64,000 nucleotides of DNA, from assembly GCF_024586455.1 (NCBI RefSeq), contig NC_065922.1, positions 1,550,001 to 1,614,000 of the forward strand, written 5' to 3'. Below, one piece after another: positions 12,013 to 23,332 of this stretch. Every line of letters begins with the position of its first letter. Positions within the stretch are counted from its first letter, which is position 1. The position numbers and the translations under genes were made by a program. This DNA comes from Bactrocera neohumeralis. Its lineage: Eukaryota > Arthropoda > Insecta > Diptera > Tephritidae. Below the pieces are notes generated by a model. The model made no database searches and was not told where the DNA came from. It saw nothing but the letters and a program-made list of their open reading frames with translations.

Positions 12013-13640
12013 TATATTACAATATGCCCAGCTTGTTACTCCTTCTGTTCTAGTTTTTTAGAGTACAATAGTGGACATTAGTGGTCGGTCTCTGGAAATA
12101 TTTTCTGGCAACACTAGATGATTACTTCGTGATAGGTGTTGGCCGAATTGTCATACTTGCAGCTGAAGTAGCAGCGGCGGTGACAGAGGTAAAGGCAGAG
12201 GCAGAAGCAGAAGATTTTGATTAGTGCCGCTCTCTTCCAGCAAGTAGCAAAATTAAATCAGTAGTAGAAGTTGGGTCCGAGTTAGTTGAATGTGAAAATT
12301 CATTGTAGTAGGAATTTTTGAAAACTGAATATAGTGTTATATACTAGATGGCAAAAAGACAAATCTGAATTCAACAGAAATTTAAAATACTGTAAATTTC
12401 GATTCGTATGGTTTATAGTGCAGTGAAGAGCTAAGGGAAAATGTAAGGAAAAAATTTCCGTGAAAAATTAGTAATAATGGCTAGTGTTAATGAAAGAAGA
12501 AGCACCTCATAGTGTAGAGTAAATGCTCCGCATTAAAAGGAGCAGCGCAATGAATGTGCTGATTCGAGAAAATATCTAAAATTGATTTTCTTTTCTCAAT
12601 ATTTTCCTCTCTTTTGCACATCTCGTACGTTGATCCGGACTTCTGAATATAACTGGTATGACTGCGACAACCGTTTACACTGGGATTCGTTAAATTTTCG
12701 TTCAACTTATTTGGTGTTTCTGCGACGGCACTATATTGTGCTCTGCTAAACTGTTTCTCGCATTGTCGTGCTGTCGTCCGTCCTCTGTGCCAAATACATA
12801 TGTATATTGCTGCTTTGTATCGCTGCTGCTGTCGCTGCCTTCGTTCTCCATAAAGTTCCTCTATTGGTGGTGCGAATTAAAAGCGATTTTGGTGTACCAA
12901 AAAAGTAGAGCTAAGCAGAAGAGAACGAAGCGAATAATAAAAATTGTCCAATTTGTCAGTAGAAAAATCGGTTAAAAATTGTAAAAGTGAACTGTAAATA
13001 AAACAGAGGCACGTTCTGGTAAAAGGCATTTAATTGAAGGCATACAAATTGTTCTGCGCTCTGATTAATCCGTTTAACTTGTGAAAAAATTATTCACCGC
13101 CATACCATAACCCGAATGAAAATTATAGAAGGTTCAAATATATATATACATACATCAGCAAAAATAATCGAGCGTAGGGAAGGCAAAGTATTTGGATAAG
13201 AGCGACATAAAAAACCAAAGACCGCAACACGAAATCTTTGATTGAAGCACAAGTATTGGAACGCACAAATTTTCATTTAAATCAACATATGATATTGTAC
13301 CAATAACTCTACTACATCAAAGAAAACTGGGATCGCTTTAATTTACACTCGATTAGAAGAGGAGACAAAACCGCACCCTTAATTCATCCTTCTTGTATCG
13401 TCAGTGGATAAATCACTTAGGTACATTTTATGACAGACTTATATGCAGAGATGAAGAAAATTATTAACGTTGTTATTTAAAAAAAAAGAAAATTATTTTA
13501 CATATATGCATATATATTTAATTATTAACATAACTTTATATAAATCTTAATTCTACTATACATATATACATATAGGAGCTCCAAAATATTAAAAGGTAAC
13601 ACAATTTTATTGTATCGATTGCAATAGCAACATCGCCGAA
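12013..13640. other. Upstream region and probable 5' UTR exons of Gbeta
   Basis: No protein gene. The strip has short purine-rich tracts (near 12180-12230) and a possible noncoding exon ending at a TTAG|GTACAT donor near 13419, with a possible acceptor (TACATATATAG) near 13575 just before the Gbeta start. These are guesses from splice-like words, as 5' UTRs cannot be verified without transcripts. Confidence 0.35.
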
Positions 13641-14663
13641 ATGAATGAATTAGATAGCTTAAGACAAGAAGCCGAATCTCTTAAAAATGCCATACGAGAT
13701 GCACGTAAGGCTGCATGCGACACAAGTTTAGTGCAAGCCGCTGCCACATTGGAACCAATAGGTCGTATTCAGATGCGCACTCGACGTACTTTGCGAGGTC
13801 ATTTGGCAAAGATCTACGCTATGCATTGGGGTAGTGATTCGCGCAATTTGGTTTCGGCATCACAGGATGGCAAATTAATCGTCTGGGATTCACACACTAC
13901 CAATAAGGTGCACGCTATACCTTTGCGGTCCTCTTGGGTGATGACATGTGCATATGCACCTTCGGGAAGTTATGTCGCCTGTGGAGGCCTTGACAATATG
14001 TGTTCAATCTACAACTTGAAGACGCGTGAGGGAAATGTGCGCGTCTCTCGTGAGTTACCTGGCCATGGTGGATATTTGTCATGCTGTCGTTTTCTGGATG
14101 ACAATCAGATTGTTACCAGCTCTGGCGATATGACTTGTGGCCTCTGGGACATCGAGACAGGTCAACAAGTAACCTCATTCTTAGGACATACTGGCGATGT
14201 AATGGCGTTATCCCTGGCGCCAGGATGCAAAACTTTTGTGTCTGGTGCTTGTGATGCTTCAGCAAAGTTATGGGATATACGTGAAGGTGTATGTAAACAA
14301 ACATTTCCGGGACACGAATCTGACATCAACGCAGTGACATTTTTCCCTAATGGGCAAGCATTTGCAACAGGTTCTGATGATGCCACGTGCCGCCTTTTCG
14401 ATATTCGCGCAGACCAGGAGTTGGCAATGTATTCGCACGACAACATTATCTGCGGTATCACATCAGTGGCGTTCTCGAAGAGCGGTCGCTTGCTGTTAGC
14501 GGGTTACGATGATTTCAATTGCAACGTATGGGATACAATGAAAGCAGAGCGATCCGGAATTTTAGCAGGTCATGATAATCGTGTCTCATGTCTCGGTGTG
14601 ACCGAAAATGGCATGGCTGTTGCAACGGGATCATGGGATTCGTTTTTGCGTGTGTGGAATTAA
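13641..14663 (+). CDS. Gbeta13F: Heterotrimeric G-protein beta subunit
   Basis: Beta subunit that pairs with a gamma subunit and couples seven-transmembrane receptors to effectors at the plasma membrane. The 340-residue frame is uninterrupted and has exactly the usual length. Residues 1-40 form the N-terminal coiled coil that binds gamma (MNELDSLRQEAESLKNAIRD). The rest is a seven-blade WD40 propeller with blade ends IVWD, IYNLK, GLWDIETG, KLWDIREG, RLFDIRAD, NVWDTMKA and the C-terminal RVWN. It matches vertebrate beta-1 and Drosophila Gbeta13F closely rather than the eye-specific Gbeta76C type. ATG context is good (CCGAAATGAAT). The coding region is intronless here. Codon use is less AT-rich than the surrounding DNA, as expected for a conserved gene. 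Confidence 0.97.
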   Translation: MNELDSLRQEAESLKNAIRDARKAACDTSLVQAAATLEPIGRIQMRTRRTLRGHLAKIYAMHWGSDSRNLVSASQDGKLIVWDSHTTNKVHAIPLRSSWVMTCAYAPSGSYVACGGLDNMCSIYNLKTREGNVRVSRELPGHGGYLSCCRFLDDNQIVTSSGDMTCGLWDIETGQQVTSFLGHTGDVMALSLAPGCKTFVSGACDASAKLWDIREGVCKQTFPGHESDINAVTFFPNGQAFATGSDDATCRLFDIRADQELAMYSHDNIICGITSVAFSKSGRLLLAGYDDFNCNVWDTMKAERSGILAGHDNRVSCLGVTENGMAVATGSWDSFLRVWN

Positions 14664-16050
14664 AGCGTTTGCGATTGTACGTTACCCCGCCATAAGTGGA
14701 AGATATGTGGATGCAAGTGCGGACGGAGTGGATTAGGAATATGAGAAAGAAATATAGCGATAGTGAGTTACACCTTAAATTGCATTCGCTTTCCACAACT
14801 CACCTAGTGATCGAATAACGTGCACCATCGTAATACGGCCACTTCCCACGCTGTAACTCCCCATTATCCTCCATTTTCGGCAGTATATTTAAAAATTTAC
14901 ATACAATACACAAAACATTCACTAGTATACACGCAAACAAAAATATATAAACACTCGAACTATCGAAAACCCGGGAAAGGGACACGGGACAGGGGACACT
15001 GGACATAAGACGGAAGCATATGCTGACACACGCATACGATTTATATACAAGCTTACATTAAACAAATTATTTATATAAATTATATACATAAAATCATATA
15101 AGTTAAAAGTAATGTAAAACTGATATAAAGTAACGAGACCGATAAAATAATGAGAAAAATTAACCAAACGCAACAGAAACAAAGCCATTAAGTAAAATTT
15201 GCAGAGACAAAAAAAAAATAATAAAATAAAAATATGATTATGATGTCACAGTAAAATAATACTGAATATATGTAACTGAATATCAGAGAAACAAAGCACA
15301 GAAGCCCTGATAAAAGCGAAGGCTTTAACTGAGTTAAATCACAGCGAAATCTGTTGAAAACGCATTTACAAAACCACAGCAAGAAAATTAAGTCGAAATA
15401 TTATAAGGGGTAAAAAATTGTAGAAGTGTAGTAAATAATACTTGGAATGAAACCCAATAAGATATAAAAATTATTCTTATTAAGTTTAAGCCCTAATTTA
15501 TATACAACTCAAAATTACAAATGATCAAGAAATTAATAAAAAAGTAAACGAATAAATTTTATATATGGCCATATAAGCTATGTAGCAGCAGCTAAAATCA
15601 TACTTACATACACAAAACGTAAAAATAATGAGAAAGTTAGGAGAAAACTAAATTTAAATCAAAGAGCGTAAAATAATTTGTATATTAAAATATAAAGAGT
15701 AGCGGTATCAGCCGTAGAAATATTACGCCGTTCATACCGCTAGAATAACATACATATACATATATGTGTCACACAATTGTGCGAGAACAAAATTAATTTA
15801 AAGTATTAGAAGAAAAATTATAAAAAATTATGGAAAATAATAATCCGATAAAGAGAAAGCATTATTAGCATCGGTAATAAAAAATAATAATAACAAATTA
15901 GCAACATAAAAGCATTGATATAAAACAAATCAGTCTAATATACGTGCATACCCCACATGTACTGAATTCATATATGTACATACATACATATATGACCTCT
16001 CTTACATTACCATTTCAACGCGGTACGAGGGGATATTTAATAAAATAAGA
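14664..16050 (+). other. Probable 3' UTR of Gbeta
   Basis: A/T-rich, non-coding stretch after the Gbeta stop, with several AATAAA words (for example near 15222 and 16038). The end of the transcript cannot be fixed. Short open frames such as 14820-15008 have no recognisable content. Confidence 0.4.
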
Positions 16051-18943
16051 AGAGGAAGAGATGTTTAATTGACTTTGTTACTAGTACGAAGGAAGCAAAC
16101 ATCTTTTATTATTATATGATTGCAATGAAAGATGAAAGGAAATGCATTATCTAAAAATATGATTTTTTTTGTTTGGGCTTGCTGTGATTTGTAAATGTAT
16201 GGGATGCAGAAACGACAAATATAAAATTTAAAAGTGAAGATGAAACATTAAATGTGAGAAACCTTTGTCAAAACAACAACATGGTCACATGTCAATAATG
16301 TAATGTTATCACATCTTTATAAGAAGTTAGAATTTCACTTAACATGAAAAATATTTATATTTACCATATGGAAATGCGTCTTTAAAAATTTTTCAAAATT
16401 TTTAGTCCCCGTACTTGTGCTGACATACTTTGATGTGTTCATAAAACATTGCTACACTGAACCACATACAAAAATACACAACATACATATACGTACAAAG
16501 TAGTTGCACTTGGCGCAAGTACCGTATTGCATTTTATTACTTCAAAACTTTAAATATAGGCAAAAGGTACAGTAGTAGTACATACGATTTAGATTTTGTT
16601 ATGTATCTATTCTATTTACGTATTTCGTTGCCCAATTCAGTTACTTGACTCGTTTTCAATCATTCATATATACATAAAAAAAAAACTTTGGTATGAGCTA
16701 CAAATCGACTTTTAAGCACAAAAAATTACCTATTTTAAGATATAACATAACAAATTGTACAAACTCTGTGGCATAATTGCTAAGAAATTTAATAAATTAT
16801 TCAACCGATTTTACCAAAAATTTAATACTTACTCAACTTTTACAAACGCACACATAACACTGAAAACAATCGCAAAAAATATATTTAAAGAATTATCAAA
16901 TAAAACGCACACATTTATTTTTATTCTATCTAATGTTATTTATTTAAAGAAAACATACCTATGAGTTGAAACTGATTATAATTGCAATTTACATTTTATT
17001 GCGAACACTAGCTTGTGTAGAATATATTTCTTTGTATGATAAAATGAAAATAAATTTACTTTATTTGTTAATTTCTATATAATAGAATTACGTACATTTA
17101 TGAACAAAGAATACTTATATATTGAGTGTATCCTATTTGAAGCTCATACAGAATTATTGACGACGACGAAATAATCCACAAATATATTTAGAAGCATCAG
17201 TGACTCCTAAACTTATATAATATATAATTATGTTTAACGTGATCCTATTTTGTCATTTATATAAAATAATTGGAATATTCATACATACATATGTTTTCAA
17301 TTATTGTTTCATACACATATGTTAATTGTTTTTTATTTTTATTTTGTTTTATTTTTTATTTAAAGTTATACTGTATTAAATTGAGCTTTAAACATTTTTA
17401 AACGTATTTTTGTGTGTTTTGAAATATTGAGTATTGTGTGGTGCTTACTTACCTATATTCGATAGTACCGCATACAAAATTTACGCTGTATTTGTTAATT
17501 TTCCTTTGCATTCTACAGTGTAGCATATGTACCTAAGTAATGCCGCAAACCTGCCGTGGATATATTTTGTAATTCTTTTCCTCCTCTTATTATTTTCGGT
17601 ATTTTTTAAAATCTCGGAAACGATTTATTAAAATTATTGATAGAAATAAAAATAGATAACACGTACATTTCTTAGTTCTTCCATTATTGCTATAATCTCA
17701 TTTTGGTTCAAATCATTTGCATTATTACAATCACTCTCTGATATCCTCAATAACGCAGTGTAAATTTTTTTGATCACAACACATTGAAATCATATTTCCA
17801 CATTTTCAAACATTGAAAGTAAAAATAAAATCAAATACAATTTTAGTTGTAATACGGGGATCCTGGATTCAGGAGAGGTGTATGTGTAATGTATTTTATT
17901 TTTACATCTGATTAAAAATACGCGATTGTGTTTAGAAGCCAAAATTAAATGTAAAAACAGCTGAATACCTAAATATAATTAATAGTATAAATCAGAAAAT
18001 GGGAACGGTGGATGTAACGTAAATGAAATAAAAATTTAAAACATCTCAACTCATATTTAAATCTGTAATTATAATTAAAATAAACTGAAATTTAAATAAA
18101 AAATACATTTGCTTAGTTAGTGTAAATGAAAAGTGGTTGTGTTTGGGATGTGGTCCTCGGACAATGCAATGATAATGCATGCGCGTATTGCGGGATAGAT
18201 AATGAAACTTAATTATTACAACTGATTATTTAGTTGCTTTACCATTTGAAGACTTATCCTAACTGACTGAATATCCTAACTATATTCATATTTAAATTTT
18301 GTTATTTTGTGTTTTTATTGCCTTTAGTTTTCTTTTAATATACCATCTTTGTTAATTTGTACATAGGTTGTTGTTATTGTAGCAGCTGGAAAAATAAATA
18401 ATGGGTCCGATTAATGTGGGAACCGCTATATGATATAGTTCATCGTCTACATGGTATTTTGAGAGTTCAGGGTCAATCGTCCTACTTTGGGAAGTCTTAA
18501 TATATTTTGAATGAAAAATTATATTATATATTATTCGTGAGATCATTTATCGTATATCGCGTGAAAATTAGGAAGCCGTCGTTACATCTGAGTTTTAATA
18601 GAAAATAGTCGAGAAAATACTCGACAATCACAAAAAGTAGTAGGTCAGTGTTAATGGAACTATAGATTAACAGAATTTGATCGAATATTTGTATTTTAAA
18701 AAAGATAACTTCATAATAAACGGAACTACAAAAGGCAAGCTATTTAAATTTATTCTATTAATTTTGCGTTTTTTGACACTTTGGGAAAAATAAGATACTT
18801 AAGTTGTAACGGCAGACAATATTCTGCCAACAATTTTGTGGAATGCTGGCGAGGTGGCAGTCTTTAGCCGGATGTACATATATTCAAGACCGTTCCGGAT
18901 ACGTGCATAATTGTCATGGGAATGGAATGGAACAAACTCATTT
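16051..18943. other. AT-rich intergenic DNA
   Basis: Nearly 2.9 kb of very AT-rich sequence. I see no splice-able coding region, RNA gene or element with defined ends. The strip near 18830-18930 is less AT-rich (GCTGGCGAGGTGGCAG, then CCGTTCCGGATACG) and may be a scrap of an unrecognised repeat. Confidence 0.5.
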
Positions 18944-19038
18944 CAGAGAACGTATATTTATAAATATATATATATATATATTGAGTTAATGGTCAATGGT
19001 TAATATATATATATATATTTATAAATATACGTTCTCTG
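18944..19038. repeat. 95-bp CAGAGAACGTATA palindrome (P1)
   Basis: Two arms of about 39 bp, starting CAGAGAACGTATATTTATAA and ending in its complement, flank a 17-bp loop. One TA repeat unit differs between the arms. The sequence outside is CTCATTT on the left and CTCATGT on the right, a 7-bp duplication with one mismatch, which suggests a mobile insertion. The ends resemble the hobo-type CAGAGAAC terminus of the hAT superfamily. The loop is a copy of sequence around the start codon of the downstream PDE12-type gene. Confidence 0.75.
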
Positions 19039-19443
19039 CTCATGTCTCTGTATAATGACTGTTGCTACAACATATTTGCACAAAAAAGTGCTACGCGTTG
19101 TGAATTTTGATTTGTCAGTATCCTTACTGGGTTAATAAAATAAACATTATATTTTAAAGAAGGTAGTTGAAAGAATGAAAATTACTAATACAAATAATTT
19201 ATTGGAAGTAGTACGAATGTAATTATCGCATTATATCGATTGCTCATTAAAGCTGTACTCGTATATCGGTTATTGTTGTTATTTTAGGTCGACCTGAAAT
19301 AACTAAACTTTTAGATTTCTTGTGTCATATACATATGTACCACAGGTTTTGTATAATTTAGTTACGATAATTTGGTTTATTTCGTACATAATTGTGCATA
19401 TTAGCATTGATTTCTCATATTTGCCAAATTGAGTTAATGGTCA
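19039..19443 (+). promoter_or_regulatory. Presumed promoter region of the PDE12-type gene
   Basis: A 405-bp AT-rich gap before the PDE12-type start codon. Nothing diagnostic such as a TATA box at a defined spacing can be assigned; the role is inferred only from position. Confidence 0.3.
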
Positions 19444-21651
19444 ATGCTGTCAACAATTTCCAACTTGAGGATCGGTTTGATTTATCCCATAACTGGGTTC
19501 AGAAAAATTGTCACCTGCTTATTACATCTGAATATAAACCGTAGTTGGAATTCAATTTGGTATTCAACTTACCGCACTGCATATTCTCATCGAATTAAAT
19601 ACGAAATGGATAAGGTGTATTTGCGTCATGATGGTTCCAATCAAGATCTTCATATCAACTTTAGGTTTACCAATGACAACGTACGTGTGAATAGAGAGTT
19701 TAACTTTTGTCGAAAAATGACTGAAAATATTGAAGATGCTCTTATACGTATACGGAATAATATAGAAAAGGAATTGAGTAAAAAGTCGAAAAAGGACAAA
19801 AAGAAAAGCTTGTCCCGAACGCAAGAACCAATACCAAACACTTACGATAAGGTATATTATTATAATTTTTACTAATATAATTTAATATGAATTTCATTCA
19901 GGTTCTTGTAGAAATTGTTCGTTCTGAATTATGTAAAAAGGTTGAAAATATGACTTTTGAGAAATTATTGGAAACCAAAAGTACTGACTTGAAATTACTT
20001 GTGATGGATAAAAGTTATGAAATAGTATACAACTTGCCATGGGTTTTAAATTTAACTTTACCGACAAATATATTAGCAGGCTTTACAGTATACCCGAGCA
20101 AAGTAGAATTACAGTTTGCGGATCGTAAGTACAGTATTGGGAAATGGTATAAAGCAATAAAGGTAATTTGGATGTCTTAAATATGTAAACATGTGCATAT
20201 CCAAATTTTAGCAATTTAATTTAACTAATTTTTTAATTGAAATAGCCATCTAGCGGTGATTTACTTCGGGGAGCTGAATGGGTAGAGTGCGGTAATGGTT
20301 TCCACTATGATACCAGTATTCAGGATATAGGATACTTTCTAAAGTTCCAGTTAACACCCAGCAACGAAGCCGGTCAATATGGCCCACAAGTTGAGCAAAT
20401 AACTAAAAATGAAGTACAGGCAGGGCCTGGTTTTTGTCCATTTCAGACAAGGCACTTGTGCACCAAAAACAGATTGAGAGGTGATTATATTCGAGTGGTT
20501 TCGTATAATATTTTAGCTGATCTATATGCCGACAGTGATTATTCGCGAACGCATCTTTTTCCTTACTGCCCACCATATGCGTTAAAAATCGACTATCGCA
20601 AGCAATTGTACTTGAAGGAAATAATTGGTTACAATGCTGACATCATTTGTTTGCAAGAAGTAGATTTAAAAATATTTGATTTAGAGCTGAAGAATATCTT
20701 TGAGTCTGAAGAATTGGGTTACCATGGTGTTATTGCTCAGAAAGGCACGTGTGGAGAGGGTGTAGCTTTATTTTACTTGACATCTCGTTTTAATTTACTG
20801 TATAAATATGAACTAAATATTGGGGAAAATATTCGCACTTTCCCGCAGTTTGCGGAATTATGGAAAGAAATAAAAAATAACAAAAAGCTTGTAGAGCGAA
20901 TTTGTGATAGGTCTACAACACTTCAGGTATATATGTACATCTGTAATTGATTTTGAAATGTATTTAATAATGTTTGCTTATAGGTATTGGTGCTAAAGTG
21001 TAAGGAAAGCGGACGTTATTTGTTAGTTGCGAATACACACCTATATTTCCATCCGGATGCGGATCATATAAGACTATTACAAATGGGTTTTGCAATGCTG
21101 TACGTCGAACACATATATAAAGACACTATAACTAAACTAAATTTGTCTGATCGGCGAGAGTTGTCATTACTATTCTGCGGTGATTTCAACAGCGTTCCGG
21201 AATGTGGCATTTATAAATTAATGGTGGAAGGAAATGTGGGGAAAGAATGCATGGATTGGATAAGTAGTAGGCATATTCACTTATAAGCATAAGAATGTTG
21301 ACAATAATGTCTGATTCCGTTTAATTTCAGATACCGAAGAGGCAGTACAAAATGTATCCCTTTCTCAACCTTTTCAAATAAAATCTGCATGTGGAACACC
21401 TCCTTACACGAACTTTACGCATACATTTGCTGCCTGCTTGGATTATATATTTTATCAAAGCGATTGCCTAGATATCCATCAGGTATTATAGTTTTCCTTT
21501 GACAATTCCCAAATGAAAAATATAATTTGCGTTATAGGTGGTACCGCTACCGACGGAAGAAGAACTGAAATGTCATACAGCTATACCATCTGTAGTTTTC
21601 CCCTCCGACCATGTGGCTCTAGTTGCAGATCTGAAGTTTAAGTCTTTGTAA
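19444..21651 (+). CDS. Pde12: 2',5'-phosphodiesterase 12-like, mitochondrial
   Basis: Endonuclease/exonuclease/phosphatase-fold enzyme. The family removes 2',5'-linked oligoadenylates and poly(A) tails in mitochondria. Exons: 19444-19851, 19902-20162, 20246-20926, 20984-21266, 21331-21482 and 21538-21651, giving 632 residues, close to the 609 of human PDE12. The first about 50 residues are basic and hydroxylated with few acids, fitting a mitochondrial presequence. The catalytic domain starts near residue 305 with VVSYNILADLYAD, then ICLQEVD (metal-binding Glu), ANTHLYFHPD, FCGDFNSVPE, CLDYIF and PSDHVALVADLKF (catalytic His). Residues about 45-220 correspond to the family N-terminal domain. 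The donor at 21266 was chosen because it restores DWISNTEE. The related angel/CCR4 proteins are less likely, because the N-terminal domain and the SRT-LFPYC-PYAL block are PDE12-type. Confidence 0.93.
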
Positions 21652-21686
21652 ACTATTCTAATTTTTAACTTTTAAATATCAAAGTG

Positions 21687-21692
21687 AATAAA
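21687..21692 (+). terminator. Poly(A) signal of the PDE12-type gene
   Basis: AATAAA 36 nt after the stop codon on the sense strand, the right distance for a very short 3' UTR in the 321-bp tail-to-tail gap with ND-20. Confidence 0.6.
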
Positions 21693-21972
21693 TTTTAATT
21701 TTGCATCCTAGTTTTTGAAATTCCAGAAGTCCTGTTATGCTAATTGGATAGCATCAGTTAATTTAACAAAGTATAACATATAGTGAGACAGGTTTGTTAA
21801 CCCAATAATGTATGTAAATATTCATTAGTTGAAACTCGGTTTTATTTTTGATATCACACACAAGATTAATTAATATAGTATATATTACGTAGAATTGTAC
21901 TCATACCACTGTATACATCTTGTGAATTTTCTTAAATATTGAGGCCTATAATGAATTTTATGTTTCACAGAC

Positions 21973-22650
21973 CTACTTTCTGTACCACATTTGTAATGTT
22001 TTCATTCGTTTTACTTTTTTCTGTAACTGAAGAACGCCGTACATAAGTGCCTCAGCAGTAGGTGGACATCCCGGAACATAAATATCTACTGGTATAATAC
22101 GGTCGCAACCTCGCACAACTGAATACGAATAATGATAATATCCACCACCATTGGCGCAACTACCCATTGAAATAACCCACCGAGGTTCAGGCATTTGATC
22201 ATAAACTTTACGAAGAGCAGGTGCCATTTTGTTTGTAAGGGTCCCTGCAACAATTATTACGTCTGCCTGGCGCGGAGAAGCACGGAATACAACACCATAT
22301 CGATCCATGTCATAACGAGGAGCTGCAATATGCATCATTTCCACAGCACAGCAAGCCAATCCGAATGTCAGTGGCCATATTGAACCTTTGCGGCCCCAAT
22401 TTAAAAGATCATCCAAACGAGCAATCGACCATTCCACCATATTAGGCTGATTTCTACCAAATGGTGACGCACTTTTTTTCGGAAGTGGATTGTTTGAATC
22501 TACTACTGGCATTGTTTGCTGTTGCCGCAGTGCAATCGTGTTAATAGCAGGTCCGAAAGCTCCATTAACAAATAAAGTACTGGAGTATCCAGAGTTGCAC
22601 ACCAGCACTTTGGATGTTTTGTTTACCAGCGCAGCAACAGAGCGAAGCAT
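21973..22650 (-). CDS. ND-20: NADH dehydrogenase Fe-S subunit 7 (PSST/20 kDa)
   Basis: Core subunit of mitochondrial complex I that holds cluster N2, the last iron-sulfur centre before ubiquinone. A single coding exon gives 225 residues. Residues 1-60 are a mitochondrial presequence region (MLRSVAALVNKTSKV). The conserved part has FGLACCAVEM (adjacent Cys100 and Cys101), MGSCANGGGYY (Cys165) and VPGCPPTAEAL (Cys195), the four N2 ligands. The start at 22650 is preferred to the longer open frame upstream because a GCAG acceptor (CTCTTGCAG on the minus strand, near 22668) lies just before it. This implies an intron in the 5' UTR and makes the upstream residues intronic. It is convergent with the PDE12-type gene and divergent from the HSF-type gene. 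Confidence 0.96.
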   Translation of the reverse strand: MLRSVAALVNKTSKVLVCNSGYSSTLFVNGAFGPAINTIALRQQQTMPVVDSNNPLPKKSASPFGRNQPNMVEWSIARLDDLLNWGRKGSIWPLTFGLACCAVEMMHIAAPRYDMDRYGVVFRASPRQADVIIVAGTLTNKMAPALRKVYDQMPEPRWVISMGSCANGGGYYHYSYSVVRGCDRIIPVDIYVPGCPPTAEALMYGVLQLQKKVKRMKTLQMWYRK

Positions 22651-23332
22651 TTTTAATTCCTGCCAGTTCTGCAAGAGATATGAAAAATGTGACTGAATCC
22701 ATTTCCCCGATAAATTATATAAAAATATATAAACAACTAAAAATATCAAAAGTTTAATAAAAAATTGCTTAATTAAATAAAAATTGCAAAAACCTTTTTT
22801 ATATAACTCGATTCTTTCACCTTAGGTTGACAGCGAACATACAGTTGACAAATGTCAAAAGTGACATAAATATTTTATCGATTTTTTTCACAAGTAATCT
22901 GTGTCGATTATTTTGACAGGAAATTGCAGAAAGGGATACGTTTTACAATTATGGAATTTGCTCTGATACCAAAAAAAGCTCTTTTGAAATTAGTAATTAA
23001 AAACAATTAAATTTCATAGTAATAAAATTCCATAAATAATCAATAAATTTAAACATAATATAAATAAATTTTATTAAGTTATAGATAAAGTTCTGCACTA
23101 TGTTATTTTGTAATCACTACATTGTTATTAGTTTTTCTTAATGTTAGAATTGCCCTTTCCAATGATATGTTTCGTATTAAAGCACTATACATATTTTATC
23201 GGAATTGCAATACTGTATAAATATGTATCATATATCCTCTTCCGTTGGCTTGTCCCAATAAAGTACGGTTAGGTTATTTAAAAAAAAAAAAAAATTAAGA
23301 AAAATAAAATTTGCTTTGCATTTTTGACGAAA
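22651..23332. promoter_or_regulatory. Head-to-head promoter interval, ND-20 / HSF-type gene
   Basis: The 682 bp between the two divergent start codons must hold both promoters. It includes a perfect 14-bp palindrome TTGACAAATGTCAA at 22845-22858, with further TTGACA/TGACAT words on either side (GGTTGACAGCG, AAGTGACATAA), and an A-run just before the HSF-type start. No TATA box can be assigned. Function is inferred from position. Confidence 0.45.

Noticed and set aside
22651..22749. N-terminal extension of ND-20 (33 extra residues)
   Set aside because: An acceptor just before the MLRSV start and the poor fit of the extension to a presequence indicate it is intron sequence.
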